A stretch of DNA of 64,000 bases from an uncultured Pelagibacteraceae bacterium (GCA_902570525.1 CACFYN010000001.1:1-64000); one strand, 5' to 3'. Positions 33,390-45,474 are shown, counted from the stretch's first letter. Numbers and translations: made by a program. Notes: generated from the letters alone by a model not told the origin.

Positions 33390-34311
33390 TATTTAGGTTT
33401 GAACCTTTTTTTATCCTTGATCCAAGTAAAAATTCACCTATTTTTTGAACTTTCTTTCCCTCTCTTTGAATTTCAGCTATTTTTAAGGATCCTTCCTTAC
33501 ATCCTATCTCTAGATTTTGGCCTAAAACAATTCCTGGCTCACCCTTTGAATTTCCTACCTCTGCTTTAAGTATTTTATATCTTTCTCCTTTAAAGGTAAA
33601 CCATGCTCCAGGAGATGGAAATAATCCATTTATTAATCCTAATATTTCCTCTGCCTTGATATTCCAATTTATTTTACCTTCAGTCTTTTCAATTTTATTT
33701 GCATAAGTTGCTTTATCATGTTCTTGCTCTATAAAATTTGCTTTGCCGTCTATAATATTATCTATTTCATCAAGTATTTTTTCTGATGCGATTAACGAAA
33801 GTTTTTCAGATATTGTCTCAGAATTATCTTGTTTTTTAATTTCAATTTCATATTTATTGCATACTGGACCAGAATCTAGTTTATTATTAATTTTCATTAC
33901 ACTAATTCCAGTTTTTTTATCTAAATTAATTATTGCTCTTTGTATTGGTGCAGCCCCTCTCCAACTTGGCAAAATTGATGCATGAATATTTATAAATCCT
34001 TTTTTTGTTAAATTTAAAAAACTTTCAGGCAATAATTTTCCATAAGCGACCACTATTGCAAGATCTGCATCAAGGTTTTTAAGAAAGCTTTCTTCTATAG
34101 AATTTCCTTTTAGGACATCTGGAGTTCTAGCTTCAATGTTTAAGGTTTCTGCCATAAGATGAACGGGAGATTTTTGAGTTTTCATTCCTCTACTTGATTT
34201 TTTAGGAGGTTGAGAATAAACAACAGAAACTGGATATCCATTTTGATATAACGATTTTAATATAGGCACAGCAAAAATTGGTGTTCCCATAAAAATAATT
34301 TTTTTAAGCAT
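33382..34311 (-). CDS. fmt: Methionyl-tRNA formyltransferase
   Basis: 309 residues from the ATG at 34311; a TTG 3 codons upstream would overlap def and is less likely. IIFMGTPIFAVPIL is the N-terminal strand, FINIHASILPSWRGAAPIQ holds the Asn and His of the catalytic triad and the folate loop, and KLDSGPV supplies the Asp. The C-terminal OB domain for initiator tRNA is present. It formylates Met-tRNAi; the paired deformylase gene def is 1 base upstream. Confidence 0.95.
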   Translation of the reverse strand: MLKKIIFMGTPIFAVPILKSLYQNGYPVSVVYSQPPKKSSRGMKTQKSPVHLMAETLNIEARTPDVLKGNSIEESFLKNLDADLAIVVAYGKLLPESFLNLTKKGFINIHASILPSWRGAAPIQRAIINLDKKTGISVMKINNKLDSGPVCNKYEIEIKKQDNSETISEKLSLIASEKILDEIDNIIDGKANFIEQEHDKATYANKIEKTEGKINWNIKAEEILGLINGLFPSPGAWFTFKGERYKILKAEVGNSKGEPGIVLGQNLEIGCKEGSLKIAEIQREGKKVQKIGEFLLGSRIKKGSNLNNV

Positions 34312-34312
34312 T

Positions 34313-34837
34313 CTATACAACTATTCTATCTGGATTTTTTTTCGCTTTAGATAATTTTTTAATAATTAAATCTTTTTTTAATTTTGATAAATAATCAATT
34401 ATAAGTTTACCGTCTAAATGATTTATTTCATGTTGAATGCAGGTAGATAAGAGATTATCACATTCCATCACTTTTTTTTTTCCTTTAATATCTATGTATT
34501 CAATTAGACAGGTCTTAGGTCTCTCAATTTTAATAAAGGTGTCAGGTATTGATAAACAACCTTCCTCGTATACAGATTTTTCACTACTCATTTTCCTCAC
34601 TATTGGATTGATAAAACATAATGGTGTTTTTTTTTCCTCTTTTTGCGAAACATCTAAAACAATTATCCTTTTTGGTATTCCAACTTGGATTGATGCTAAA
34701 CCGATTCCTTTATGATGATACATTGTCTCAAACATATCATTCACCAGTTTCTTTTCATCGTTTGTTATTTTTTCAATTGGTTGAGATTTTTTACGTAAAA
34801 CTTCGTCTGGCACAGTGATTAATTTTTTAATGGTCAT
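34313..34837 (-). CDS. def: Peptide deformylase
   Basis: 174 residues, metal enzyme removing the formyl group from new proteins. The three family motifs are GIGLASIQVG (motif 1, with Ser for the more common Ala), EEGCLSIP (metal Cys) and QHEINHLDG (metal His residues and catalytic Glu). It leads the def-fmt-truA unit. Confidence 0.96.
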   Translation of the reverse strand: MTIKKLITVPDEVLRKKSQPIEKITNDEKKLVNDMFETMYHHKGIGLASIQVGIPKRIIVLDVSQKEEKKTPLCFINPIVRKMSSEKSVYEEGCLSIPDTFIKIERPKTCLIEYIDIKGKKKVMECDNLLSTCIQHEINHLDGKLIIDYLSKLKKDLIIKKLSKAKKNPDRIVV

Positions 34838-34850
34838 AAAACTTATTCTT

Positions 34851-36605
34851 TTATACTTTTACAGGAATAACTTGAAGAATGATATCATTTCTAATTTTAT
34901 CAATATTAAGTTTATTTAAAGTACTAATGATGAAATATAATGTTTCTGTCCCAAGATTTTTTAAATCATCCTCTCCAATAATTTCAACTAATCTCAGTAA
35001 AATCATTGCTGTCTCACCGTCGTTAATCATAACTTCAATATCAGTCGGAATATTTGATTTATCTAAATCTAAAATACTCTCATACTTTTCAGGAATTTCA
35101 ATCCCATCAGAAATTAAGGACTCAATAACTATGTTATCTTTAGTTGAAAAAAAATATTTTTTATTTTTCTTTAATTTTTTAAATCTTTTATTTAAATCTT
35201 TTTCTACTTTGTCTTTAGAGATTTTGCCATCAAAGTAGTTGATTAATCTGGATTGGTGTAAAATTTTATTATTATACTTTATTTTTTGGTTTTCATCTTT
35301 GACCCTTGCTATTTGTATGTTGTAAAAATCTAAGGCTTGGTTTGTCAAATCATCTTTATTAATATTTCGAATTAATTTGATTAATTCTTTATCAAAAGCA
35401 TTATTGAGATTATCGTCATCAAACTCTTTTTTAAGAAGTTCTAATAATAACATTTGATTTTGAGGTTCTTTAGAGACTAAAAAGGCCTGATATAAAAGTG
35501 CTCTAGCCTCATAGCTTGGTAAAAGTTTGTAAGCGTCAAATACAGAAACTAACTGATAAATATTAAACTGAAATCTAGTATACAAATCTAATAAATCAGA
35601 CTCCTTATAACTTCCATTATTTGTAGCATTTTCAAATGATCTTATTTTTTCTCTATCATCTAAATCAACTTCATTTGCTTTTGTTAATAAATTATTAGAC
35701 GACAAATACTGCCAAATAATTTTTTTTGTTTTTTTATTTGGTTCGAATGAAAAATTTTCATTTGCCAAATATGTTAAGTGGAATTCTAATAAACTTTTTT
35801 CAGATATATCAACTTCAATATTTTCTGAATATCCAATCAAAAAATTAAAAATATTATCAAAAAATTCATCCTCATACCCACTTTCTTTAAACAAGTCGTA
35901 TTGTAGCTGAGCAATTTCTTTTTTATTCTCATTGATAAGGCAATATATTTGGAATTTAGTAATATAATTATCTTTTGGAAGGTTTTTTATAAAAGAAAAT
36001 AACTCACAAGATTTCTCAATTTTTGCAAGAGATAAATTTTGATTTAAATAATATTTTATTAGACTAAGGTTATAATTTTCATAATCATTTTTTACCAAAA
36101 ATTCTTTAATTAACTCTAAATCATTATTTTTAATTAACCAATTTATTTTTAAATTAATAAAATCTTGAGTATTTATATTCTCGTTTGGAGGAAAAGAATT
36201 TGTTAAAATTAGTTTATTATAAATATTTTTTGCGTCATATGATAAATTCAATTTATGTATTTTTTCAACTATTTGAATTATTTTATCTCCATCTGACTTT
36301 TCCCACATATCAATTGTTAAGTCATTTTCGTCAGGATCATACAGCCCAACTAAATTATTTTCATCTTGATTAAATTTCTCATCTTGCTCAACAGAAATTA
36401 AATTTGTTGAATTTAAATTATTTATTGATGTTTGATTATTATTCTTATTTAAATTCTCTTTTTTTTTAATTATTTCATTATTTTTTTTATTATTTTCTAA
36501 ATTCCAAATATCTACAGTTTCATTTGCAAAAGATGGTGAAATAATTAAAAAGTAGCTAAAAAGAAATATGAAAATATTTCTACTTAACAATTTTAAAATT
36601 TTCAT
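34851..36605 (-). CDS. Exported helical-repeat protein of unknown function
   Basis: 584 residues with a clear Sec signal peptide (basic start, hydrophobic 12-24, cleavage near SFANE). A low-complexity Asn/Lys/Glu/Asp stretch follows to about residue 95, then a long run of predicted helices that look like degenerate TPR or HAT-type repeats (for example SYEARALLYQAFLVSKEPQNQMLLLELL). No catalytic motif is visible. It may be a periplasmic scaffold. It overlaps an upstream 61-residue membrane protein by 26 bases and lies 13 bases before def. Confidence 0.75.
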   Translation of the reverse strand: MKILKLLSRNIFIFLFSYFLIISPSFANETVDIWNLENNKKNNEIIKKKENLNKNNNQTSINNLNSTNLISVEQDEKFNQDENNLVGLYDPDENDLTIDMWEKSDGDKIIQIVEKIHKLNLSYDAKNIYNKLILTNSFPPNENINTQDFINLKINWLIKNNDLELIKEFLVKNDYENYNLSLIKYYLNQNLSLAKIEKSCELFSFIKNLPKDNYITKFQIYCLINENKKEIAQLQYDLFKESGYEDEFFDNIFNFLIGYSENIEVDISEKSLLEFHLTYLANENFSFEPNKKTKKIIWQYLSSNNLLTKANEVDLDDREKIRSFENATNNGSYKESDLLDLYTRFQFNIYQLVSVFDAYKLLPSYEARALLYQAFLVSKEPQNQMLLLELLKKEFDDDNLNNAFDKELIKLIRNINKDDLTNQALDFYNIQIARVKDENQKIKYNNKILHQSRLINYFDGKISKDKVEKDLNKRFKKLKKNKKYFFSTKDNIVIESLISDGIEIPEKYESILDLDKSNIPTDIEVMINDGETAMILLRLVEIIGEDDLKNLGTETLYFIISTLNKLNIDKIRNDIILQVIPVKV

Positions 36606-36765
36606 TAGGTATTATTTTTTCAATATTTTTATTTGGTGCAGGAAAATTAATTTGATCTACCATAATTAATATTATAAAAAAAAGAAAAACTATTAAGGAT
36701 AATTTTATAACCAATTTAATGTAGTTGTTAGATTTACCTATGGTTGTTTTTTTATAAAAATGCAT
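36580..36765 (-). CDS. Small single-span membrane protein
   Basis: 61 residues with a basic N-terminus, one membrane helix (about 18-36, LVIKLSLIVFLFFIILIMV) and a short polar C-terminus, so probably a type II inner-membrane protein. It overlaps the start of the exported helical-repeat gene by 26 bases and shares its promoter, which suggests the two proteins act together. I do not recognise a family. Confidence 0.55.
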   Translation of the reverse strand: MHFYKKTTIGKSNNYIKLVIKLSLIVFLFFIILIMVDQINFPAPNKNIEKIIPNENFKIVK

Positions 36766-36827
36766 ATAACTTTTAATATTTTCAAATTAAGACAAATTTG
36801 TGTTTTTTCAATACCGAAACTGAAAGA

Positions 36828-37331
36828 ATGAAAAAAAACCTAGTATTAGTAGGCATGATGGGCAGTGGTAAATCCACAATTGGAAAGGTAATTTCAAGAA
36901 AGAGTGGGTTAAAGTTTATAGATACTGATGAGTTAATAGAAATTCAGGAAAAAATGAAAATTAGAGAAATATTTAAAAATAAAGGCGAAGATTTTTTCAG
37001 ACAAATTGAGGAAAAAATAATTTTAAAAGTAATGAAACTAGATGGGCATGTAATAGCTGTTGGTGGAGGAGCTTTTATAAATCCAAAAGTAAGAAAAGAA
37101 ATAAATAAAAATGGTATATCTTTTTGGTTAAATTGGAAAGAAGATGTATTAATTAAAAGAATTAGATATAATAAAAAAAGACCAAAAGTAACCGATCTAA
37201 CTTTGCAAGAGCTTAGAAAATTAATAGTTTCAAGATCTAAAATTTATATTAAAGCGGATTTTAAAATAAATTGTGATAAATTAGATAAGTTCCAAATTAC
37301 AAAAAATATTCTTGAGTTTTATGAAAAATAG
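36828..37331 (+). CDS. aroK: Shikimate kinase
   Basis: 167 residues from the ATG at 36828; an ATG 10 codons upstream adds a tail not seen in the family. Walker A is GMMGSGKST, the shikimate-binding Asp is in FIDTD, GEDFFRQIEE is the second block, and VGGGAF the Walker B-like segment. It phosphorylates shikimate, the step before AroA (at 2606 here). It overlaps aroB by 11 bases. Confidence 0.94.
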   Translation: MKKNLVLVGMMGSGKSTIGKVISRKSGLKFIDTDELIEIQEKMKIREIFKNKGEDFFRQIEEKIILKVMKLDGHVIAVGGGAFINPKVRKEINKNGISFWLNWKEDVLIKRIRYNKKRPKVTDLTLQELRKLIVSRSKIYIKADFKINCDKLDKFQITKNILEFYEK

Positions 37332-38427
37332 AAAAATAATTATAAACACAAATGAAAATAAATATCCAATTTTAATAGGAAAAAATTTATCATTTAAATT
37401 AGGAAGCATACTTTCCAAAAATTCAATTACACCATCCAAAATATTATTTATTATTGACAATAAAGTGCCAAAAAAAATAATTAGTAAAATTACAAAATCT
37501 ATCAAAAAAAAATATCAAATATTATATTTTAATTCTAATGAGAAGAATAAGTGTCAGAAAAGTATTAATAAAATAATCGATATACTGCTTAAAAACAATT
37601 TTAATAGAAATGATTGTTTAATATCCATTGGTGGAGGTATTACTGGAGATACAGCTGGATATGCAGCTAGTATTTTTAAAAGAGGAATGGTTTATATTAA
37701 TATTCCCTCAACTCTTCTTGCTCAAGTAGATGCATCGATTGGGGGTAAAACTGGTATTAATACTAAATATGGAAAAAATTTGATTGGTTCTTTTTATCAA
37801 CCAGCACTAGTTATATCAGATACAAATTTCTTAAAATCTTTACCAAAAAGAGAAATTTTATGTGGTTATGGTGAAATTTTTAAACACTCAATAATATTTG
37901 ATAGAAAATTTTTTCTTTTTTTAGACAAAAATTTAGACAAAATTCTAAAACTACAAACACCATATATTGAAAATTCAATATTAAAAAGTTGTATTATAAA
38001 AAAGAAAATTGTCGAGAAAGATTTTAAAGAAAAAAATTTGAGAAAAACACTTAATTTAGGTCATACCTTTGGTCACGCATATGAAGCTTGCTTGGGATAT
38101 TCAAGAAAATTGAATCATGGGGAGGCAGTTATACTTGGTATTGCTAGTGCGACAGCCTTTAGCTATTTAAATAGATTATTAAATTTTTCAAATTATAAAT
38201 TAATTTTAAATCATATTTCGAAAATAAGTAAAAATCTTGAGATAAAAAAATATTTTAATATAAAAAGTAAAAATAAAATACTTAAATATATGGTAAATGA
38301 TAAAAAAAATTTTGATAAAAATATCAATCTTGTTTTAATCAACAATATAGGAAAGGTTAATTTCAAGAATAAGTATGCTTTATCTAAAATTAACAAATTC
38401 CTCACTCATCAACTAAAATCAATCTGA
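37321..38427 (+). CDS. aroB: 3-dehydroquinate synthase
   Basis: 368 residues from ATG 37321; a TTG three codons earlier is possible. Second step of the shikimate pathway, needing NAD and zinc. NAD-site segments are SIGGGITGDTAGYAAS and PSTLLAQVDASIGGKTGIN; zinc ligands sit in GEIFKHS, LNLGHTFGHA and NHGEAV. The aroK-aroB pair is classic. Its 3' end overlaps the bolA 3' end by 19 bases tail to tail. Confidence 0.95.
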   Translation: MKNRKIIINTNENKYPILIGKNLSFKLGSILSKNSITPSKILFIIDNKVPKKIISKITKSIKKKYQILYFNSNEKNKCQKSINKIIDILLKNNFNRNDCLISIGGGITGDTAGYAASIFKRGMVYINIPSTLLAQVDASIGGKTGINTKYGKNLIGSFYQPALVISDTNFLKSLPKREILCGYGEIFKHSIIFDRKFFLFLDKNLDKILKLQTPYIENSILKSCIIKKKIVEKDFKEKNLRKTLNLGHTFGHAYEACLGYSRKLNHGEAVILGIASATAFSYLNRLLNFSNYKLILNHISKISKNLEIKKYFNIKSKNKILKYMVNDKKNFDKNINLVLINNIGKVNFKNKYALSKINKFLTHQLKSI

Positions 38428-38669
38428 ATCGAATGTATATAATTTTTTAGTTCAAACTCTAAAATTTTGTAAATCTTTTTAGTCGAATCAATTTTTTTCA
38501 TTTTAGACAAACTTTCTGATTTAATAAAAATTTTAAGGTGAAACTTACTTTTTTGGAAATTTTTATGTTTCACATGCAAAAAAGTTTTATCTTCAATCTC
38601 TATATCATCTATTAAAACTTCTTTGGATATTTTTTGTTTAATAATATTATTTAATTCATTTATATTCAT
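38409..38669 (-). CDS. BolA family protein
   Basis: 86 residues from the ATG at 38669; a frame of eight more codons exists but runs up to the divergent DnaJ start. The BolA fold is recognisable by DDIEIEDKTFLHVKH, HLKIFIKSESLSKMKKIDSTKKIYKIL and the C-terminal IHSIQI. BolA proteins pair with monothiol glutaredoxins in Fe-S trafficking and may act as regulators. It is divergent from the DnaJ-domain gene, with 25 bases between starts. Confidence 0.85.
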   Translation of the reverse strand: MNINELNNIIKQKISKEVLIDDIEIEDKTFLHVKHKNFQKSKFHLKIFIKSESLSKMKKIDSTKKIYKILEFELKNYIHSIQIDFS

Positions 38670-38694
38670 AATAAAAGTCGTATTATTATACATT

Positions 38695-39222
38695 ATGAAA
38701 ACAATTTGTGACTGGAATAATTGCTTCGAAATTGGGAGATATCGCGCACCTGTAGAGAAAGATAACAGTAAAAATTTTAGGCTACTTTGTTTGAAGCATA
38801 TTAAAGAATTTAATAAAAACTGGAACTATTTTTCTGGCATGAGTGACAGAGAAGTAATTGAATTTTTAAAATCAGATATGACATGGCACAAAAAAACACA
38901 AAGTTTCAGCTCTTCAGATAATTTTTTTAAGGTTTTATGGAATAATGTTTTAAATGAAGGCATGGAGGATCTGCATTTGAAAGATAAATTTATAAGAAAT
39001 AAAAATATACCATTTGATAAAGACGATATTAAAGCTTTCAGCATTTTGGGAGTTAAGGTAGGTTTAAAGTGGGACAAAATACAGCAGAAATTTAAAAAAC
39101 TTGTTAAAAAATTTCACCCTGATATTAATGCTGGTGATAAAAACTATGAAGAAAAGTTGAAAGTTATTACTTTAGCTTATACACAGTTAAAAAATACATA
39201 TAGGCAAAAAATTGGAAAATAA
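38695..39222 (+). CDS. DnaJ-domain protein
   Basis: 175 residues from the ATG at 38695. The N-terminal part has Cys/His pairs (CDWNNC, then LLCLKHIKEFNKNWNYFSGMS) typical of an alphaproteobacterial DnaJ-like family. The C-terminal J domain has the HPD tripeptide in KKFHPDINAGD, the site that stimulates DnaK ATPase. It is followed by cobS with an 11-base overlap. This order (bolA, DnaJ, cobS, cobT) recurs in alphaproteobacteria and suggests a chaperone partner for the CobST complex. Confidence 0.86.
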   Translation: MKTICDWNNCFEIGRYRAPVEKDNSKNFRLLCLKHIKEFNKNWNYFSGMSDREVIEFLKSDMTWHKKTQSFSSSDNFFKVLWNNVLNEGMEDLHLKDKFIRNKNIPFDKDDIKAFSILGVKVGLKWDKIQQKFKKLVKKFHPDINAGDKNYEEKLKVITLAYTQLKNTYRQKIGK

Positions 39223-40186
39223 TCTAAATATCAAACCAGACATAAAGATATCAGTAAACCAAACTTTTGGTATTGATAGTGATATGGAAATTGAGGCGTT
39301 TTCAAAAAAAAATGATTATGTTCCTGAAATCGACAAAAATTATATTTTTGATAGAGATACAACTCTAGCAATTTTATCTGGTTTTGCATTTAACAAACGT
39401 GTTTTAATCCAAGGATACCACGGAACAGGAAAATCAACTCATATAGAGCAAATAGCAGCAAGATTAAACTGGCCGTGTGTAAGAATAAATTTGGATAGCC
39501 ATGTAAGCAGAATTGATCTGATTGGAAAAGATGCAATTATACTTAAAGATGGAAAGCAGATAACAGAATTTAAAGAGGGGATATTGCCTTGGGCTATTCA
39601 AAACTCTATTGCATTGGTTTTTGATGAGTATGATGCAGGAAGACCAGATGTTATGTTTGTAATTCAAAGAGTTTTGGAAGCAGATGGAAATTTTACTCTA
39701 TTAGATAAAAATAAAGTTATTAAACAAAATAAATTTTTTAGACTTTTTGCTACAACAAACACAGTTGGTCTAGGAGACACTACGGGACTTTATCATGGTA
39801 CTCAACAAATTAACCAAGGACAGATGGATAGATGGAATATAGTAAGCACTCTAAATTATTTAAGTTTAGAGAAAGAAATGGAAATTGTTTTAGCAAAAAA
39901 TAAAAATCTTAACAATGCAAAAGGGAAAGAAAAAATTGCTAATATGATTAAAGTGGCATCTCTTACAAGGAAAGGTTTTATGTCTGGTGATATTTCAACG
40001 GTAATGAGCCCTAGAACTGTGCTACACTGGGTAGAAAATTCAGATATTTTCAAAGATACTGGATACGCATTTAGAGTAACGTTTTTAAATAAATGCGATG
40101 AAGTTGAAAAAAATATTATTTCTGAATATTATCAAAGATGCTTTGGAGAAGAATTGCCAGAGTCTATGGTAAATATTCAGGCTTAA
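39212..40186 (+). CDS. cobS: CobS-like AAA+ ATPase (cobaltochelatase subunit family)
   Basis: 324 residues of a MoxR-like AAA+ ATPase. The N-terminal [23 protein letters not shown] and [12 protein letters not shown] are CobS-specific. Walker A is GYHGTGKST, Walker [11 protein letters not shown], sensor 1 FATTNT, and an arginine-finger region lies in GQMDRWN. The only start keeping the conserved N-terminus is TTG at 39212, inside the DnaJ gene. CobS and CobT form the ATPase part of the aerobic cobalt chelatase; the chelating subunit CobN is not in the window. Confidence 0.9.
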   Translation: MENNLNIKPDIKISVNQTFGIDSDMEIEAFSKKNDYVPEIDKNYIFDRDTTLAILSGFAFNKRVLIQGYHGTGKSTHIEQIAARLNWPCVRINLDSHVSRIDLIGKDAIILKDGKQITEFKEGILPWAIQNSIALVFDEYDAGRPDVMFVIQRVLEADGNFTLLDKNKVIKQNKFFRLFATTNTVGLGDTTGLYHGTQQINQGQMDRWNIVSTLNYLSLEKEMEIVLAKNKNLNNAKGKEKIANMIKVASLTRKGFMSGDISTVMSPRTVLHWVENSDIFKDTGYAFRVTFLNKCDEVEKNIISEYYQRCFGEELPESMVNIQA

Positions 40187-41985
40187 TGAGTAAAGAGAAT
40201 AATATCAAAGAAAAATTTAAAATTGCATTAATTTCGACTGAAAAGGTAATTTCAGGCGATTACTTGATAAAAAATAAAAAAAGTAAAAATGTTAAGAAAA
40301 ACATTGATTATTTTGAAATAGATACTTTAAATTCAAAAAACGAGTTTGTTAAATATAGAGCTGAAAGTGATTCCAGAGCTTTACTCAAAAAATTTTCAAA
40401 TGAAGAGATATTCAAGTCAAATCACCCTAAAAATATTGCCTGTAAATCATTATATGAGTTTTCTGAAAAAATAAGATGTGAACTGCTTGGTTCTGAAATG
40501 TTGAAGGGGACAAAGCTAAACTTTTTAGAAAATTACAAAAATACTCTTTCAAAAATTAAAATTGAAAATATTAAAAGTAAAGAGGATGTAAAAATATCTG
40601 AGGCTTTTGAAATTTATATTCTGAAAAATTTTTTTAATCTTAATCTAAATAATAATTGTGAAAAAATATTAAGTTATTGGCAAAAGGATTTAAGAAATGC
40701 TTTCGATAAACATGTGCGATTTTTCAAAGAAAACTTACAAAATCAAAAAATTTACAACTCCAAAATATCAGAAATACTCAAAGATATGGATTTGTTTGAG
40801 AGTAATGATGAGACACAGAATAATAATGAAGATCAAGATGATGCAAACAAATCTGAAAATAAAGAAGAAAATCAAGACCAAAATTCAGATCAGGATCAGA
40901 GTTCCCAAGAAACTCAAGATGAGAATCAAGGTATAGATACTGAATATGATTTTTCTGAACATCAGCTAGAGGAGAATTTATCAGATGCAGACACTGAAAA
41001 AGAAAATTCTGAAAACTTAATGCAAAAAATTAATAACAGTTCTTCAGATCTTGAGTATAAGATTTTTACTACTAACTTTGATGAGATTGCTAAAGCTGAA
41101 AAACTTGAAGGTTTAGATGAGATAATTAAATTAAGGAAAAATTTAGATCAGCAATTAGTAAGTTTTCAAGATCTGATTACTAAATTAGCAAATAAACTAC
41201 AGAGACAACTACTGGCTAGTCAAAAAAGAGCTTGGGAATTCGATTTAGAAGAAGGTTTATTAGATACATCTAAACTCACAAGGGTAATAATAGATCCATA
41301 TAGTTCGCTATCTTTCAAAAAAGAGAAGGACTATGAGTTTAAGGATACTGTTGTAACCTTACTGATTGATAACTCTGGTTCAATGAGGGGAAGACCAATT
41401 ACAATAGCAGCAATATGTGCTGATATCTTATCAAGAACATTAGAAAGATGCTCAGTTAAAGTGGAGATCTTAGGTTTTACAACTAAAAATTGGAAGGGTG
41501 GTCAATCTAGAGAATATTGGAACAAAAATGGTAAACCAAAATCACCTGGAAGGTTAAATGACCTTAGACATATAATTTACAAAAGCGCTGATACGCAATG
41601 GAGAATAAGCAAAAATAATCTTGGACTAATGTTAAAAGAGGGTTTGCTCAAAGAAAATATTGATGGAGAAGCTATAAACTGGGCTTTTGGTAGACTTAAA
41701 AAGAGAAAAGAGGAAAGAAAAATTTTAATGGTTATTTCAGATGGTGCTCCAGTTGATGACTCAACTTTATCTGTAAATTCAGGTGATTTTTTAGAAAAAC
41801 ATCTTAAAAAAACGGTTAAATACATTGAAAACAAAGGCGATGTAGAGATTTTGGCAATTGGAATTGGACACGATGTTTCGAGATACTATTCTAAGGCTAT
41901 AAAAATAACTGATGTGCAAGAACTAGGGGATGTGATGATCGAGCAATTAAGTGGTTTATTTGTAAACAAAAAGAAACTTAATTAA
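40186..41985 (+). CDS. cobT: CobT-like von Willebrand factor A protein (cobaltochelatase subunit family)
   Basis: 599 residues from the ATG in TAATG at 40186; an ATG 16 codons earlier lies within cobS. An N-terminal helical domain is followed by a long acidic Asp/Glu/Gln/Asn-rich linker (about 205-285) and a C-terminal vWA domain with [16 protein letters not shown] and a later ISDGAPVDD. CobT works with CobS as the Mg-chelatase-like motor. Whether the substrate is a corrinoid or another metal enzyme is not shown here. Confidence 0.9.
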   Translation: MSKENNIKEKFKIALISTEKVISGDYLIKNKKSKNVKKNIDYFEIDTLNSKNEFVKYRAESDSRALLKKFSNEEIFKSNHPKNIACKSLYEFSEKIRCELLGSEMLKGTKLNFLENYKNTLSKIKIENIKSKEDVKISEAFEIYILKNFFNLNLNNNCEKILSYWQKDLRNAFDKHVRFFKENLQNQKIYNSKISEILKDMDLFESNDETQNNNEDQDDANKSENKEENQDQNSDQDQSSQETQDENQGIDTEYDFSEHQLEENLSDADTEKENSENLMQKINNSSSDLEYKIFTTNFDEIAKAEKLEGLDEIIKLRKNLDQQLVSFQDLITKLANKLQRQLLASQKRAWEFDLEEGLLDTSKLTRVIIDPYSSLSFKKEKDYEFKDTVVTLLIDNSGSMRGRPITIAAICADILSRTLERCSVKVEILGFTTKNWKGGQSREYWNKNGKPKSPGRLNDLRHIIYKSADTQWRISKNNLGLMLKEGLLKENIDGEAINWAFGRLKKRKEERKILMVISDGAPVDDSTLSVNSGDFLEKHLKKTVKYIENKGDVEILAIGIGHDVSRYYSKAIKITDVQELGDVMIEQLSGLFVNKKKLN

Positions 41986-43272
41986 TTATATTTTTCTTAA
42001 ATCTTTATCTCGCCACTCAATAAGAACTTCTGCACCCCCTATAGTTTCTGAATTTTTAAATTTGACAGATGCAAAGTTTTTCTCGAGTAAAGTTTTACCA
42101 ATAAAAGTTCCCAATCCTAAACCTTTGGATGAAATATTTACGTTATCTAGAGTTCTTATGTATGGCTCTCCAAGTTTATCTTTATTGAGTAAATCATTTG
42201 GAAAACCTTTTCCATCATCAATTATTTTCACAAATGTACTTTTGTTTTTATTAAATAGAAGTATCTTAATTTTATTTTTAGTAAACTTATTTGCATTCCC
42301 TATAAAATTTCTTAGTCCATAAATAATTTCTGGGGATTTATTAATAGTTATTTTATTTGTAAATTTTTCAGTGTTTACTTCAAATTTTTTTTTACTTATT
42401 TCTCTAAACGATTTTACTATTTCAATTATATAATCACTTAAATTTAAATTAGCATTAATAAATTCGTCATTTATTCTCGGGTTAAGAGATAGTTTTTTTA
42501 ATATTTCACTACATCTTTTACTTTGAGATACCAATAAATCTAGATCTTTATTCAATTTATTATCGTGCTTAAATTCTTTTTTTAGCTCTTTTGCCGTCAA
42601 AAGTATTGTGGATAAAGGAGTCCCTAATGAATGAGCTGCTGCTGCGGCCTGACCACCTAAAGATAATAATTCATTTTCTTTTGCCATTATTTCTTGAATT
42701 TTATCAAAGGCTTTTTTTCTTTTTCTGTTTTGTTCACCAAACTGTACAGCAAAATAAACTAAAAATAACAAACCAATTAAAATAGAAATTGGGATTGCAT
42801 ACAAATAGTAGTCTGGAACGTGAAAATGTAATTCTCCTGGATGAGGAAGTTCGATGTAATAAAAAGTCAGAAATGATATCGATGAAATAGTTATAAGGAC
42901 TAAAATAACAGAGCTTGCGATTGTAAGATATTGTGAAGAAAATACTGCAGGGATTATTAACAAAAAAATAAAAGGATTTGTAATCCCTCCAGTCAAATAA
43001 AATAAAAAACTTAGCTGCAGAATATCGTAAGTCAAATATGATAATGATAAAGAATTACTAATTTGATTTGCTTTTACTTGAAATTGTAGCAGTATATTTG
43101 TTATCGCTCCTAATGTAATAATACCAAGGCAGGGGATATAATTAAATTTATATTCAAAAATAAATTCTACTATTAAAATAGATATTATTTGACCTAAAAA
43201 TGCTATCCATCTTAAATTTACATAAGTAGATCTATTTAAAGTATAAAGTTCTGAATTTTCAAAAAACTTCAT
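41986..43272 (-). CDS. regB: Redox sensor histidine kinase, RegB/PrrB family
   Basis: 428 residues. Six membrane helices (about 20-175) contain the quinone-binding loop GGITNPF (95-101). The dimerisation helix has the phospho-acceptor His214 in AAAHSLGTPLSTIL and the redox Cys254 in SKRCSEIL; an HATPase domain with DDGKGFP and SKGLGLG follows. The residue after the His is Ser where the consensus has Glu. RegB signals through RegA to balance respiration and carbon or energy genes; regA is not in this window. It meets cobT tail to tail with no gap. Confidence 0.9.
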   Translation of the reverse strand: MKFFENSELYTLNRSTYVNLRWIAFLGQIISILIVEFIFEYKFNYIPCLGIITLGAITNILLQFQVKANQISNSLSLSYLTYDILQLSFLFYLTGGITNPFIFLLIIPAVFSSQYLTIASSVILVLITISSISFLTFYYIELPHPGELHFHVPDYYLYAIPISILIGLLFLVYFAVQFGEQNRKRKKAFDKIQEIMAKENELLSLGGQAAAAAHSLGTPLSTILLTAKELKKEFKHDNKLNKDLDLLVSQSKRCSEILKKLSLNPRINDEFINANLNLSDYIIEIVKSFREISKKKFEVNTEKFTNKITINKSPEIIYGLRNFIGNANKFTKNKIKILLFNKNKSTFVKIIDDGKGFPNDLLNKDKLGEPYIRTLDNVNISSKGLGLGTFIGKTLLEKNFASVKFKNSETIGGAEVLIEWRDKDLRKI

Positions 43273-43274
43273 TA

Positions 43275-45341
<2,067 letters not shown>

Positions 45342-45454
45342 TTAGGAAAAAATAGTTATAACATTTTTATGAAATTAAATAAAATCTGAAATTAAACTAA
45401 TGCTCTAAAAGTATTGATAAATATCAATAATCTTGCATTTTTTTATTAAATTTT

Positions 45455-45474
45455 CTTAAAAGGGTAAAACCCTT
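45455..45474 (-). terminator. Probable intrinsic terminator after tRNA-Ser
   Basis: Just past the tRNA-Ser CCA end, the minus strand reads AAGGGT, loop TTT, ACCCTT, then TT: a perfect 6-bp stem with a 3-base loop and a short T-run. The stem is small and the T-run weak, but the place is right. Confidence 0.45.

Noticed and set aside
38623-38694. Longer hydrophobic N-terminus for the DnaJ-domain protein
   Set aside because: It would overlap the bolA start and look like a false signal peptide; the conserved CDWNNC start fits the ATG at 38695.
40138-40185. Upstream ATG for cobT within cobS
   Set aside because: The TAATG junction at 40186 gives the conserved N-terminus and normal coupling.
40697-40936. 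79-codon plus-strand ORF inside cobT
   Set aside because: Artefact of the repetitive acidic linker of cobT read in another frame.
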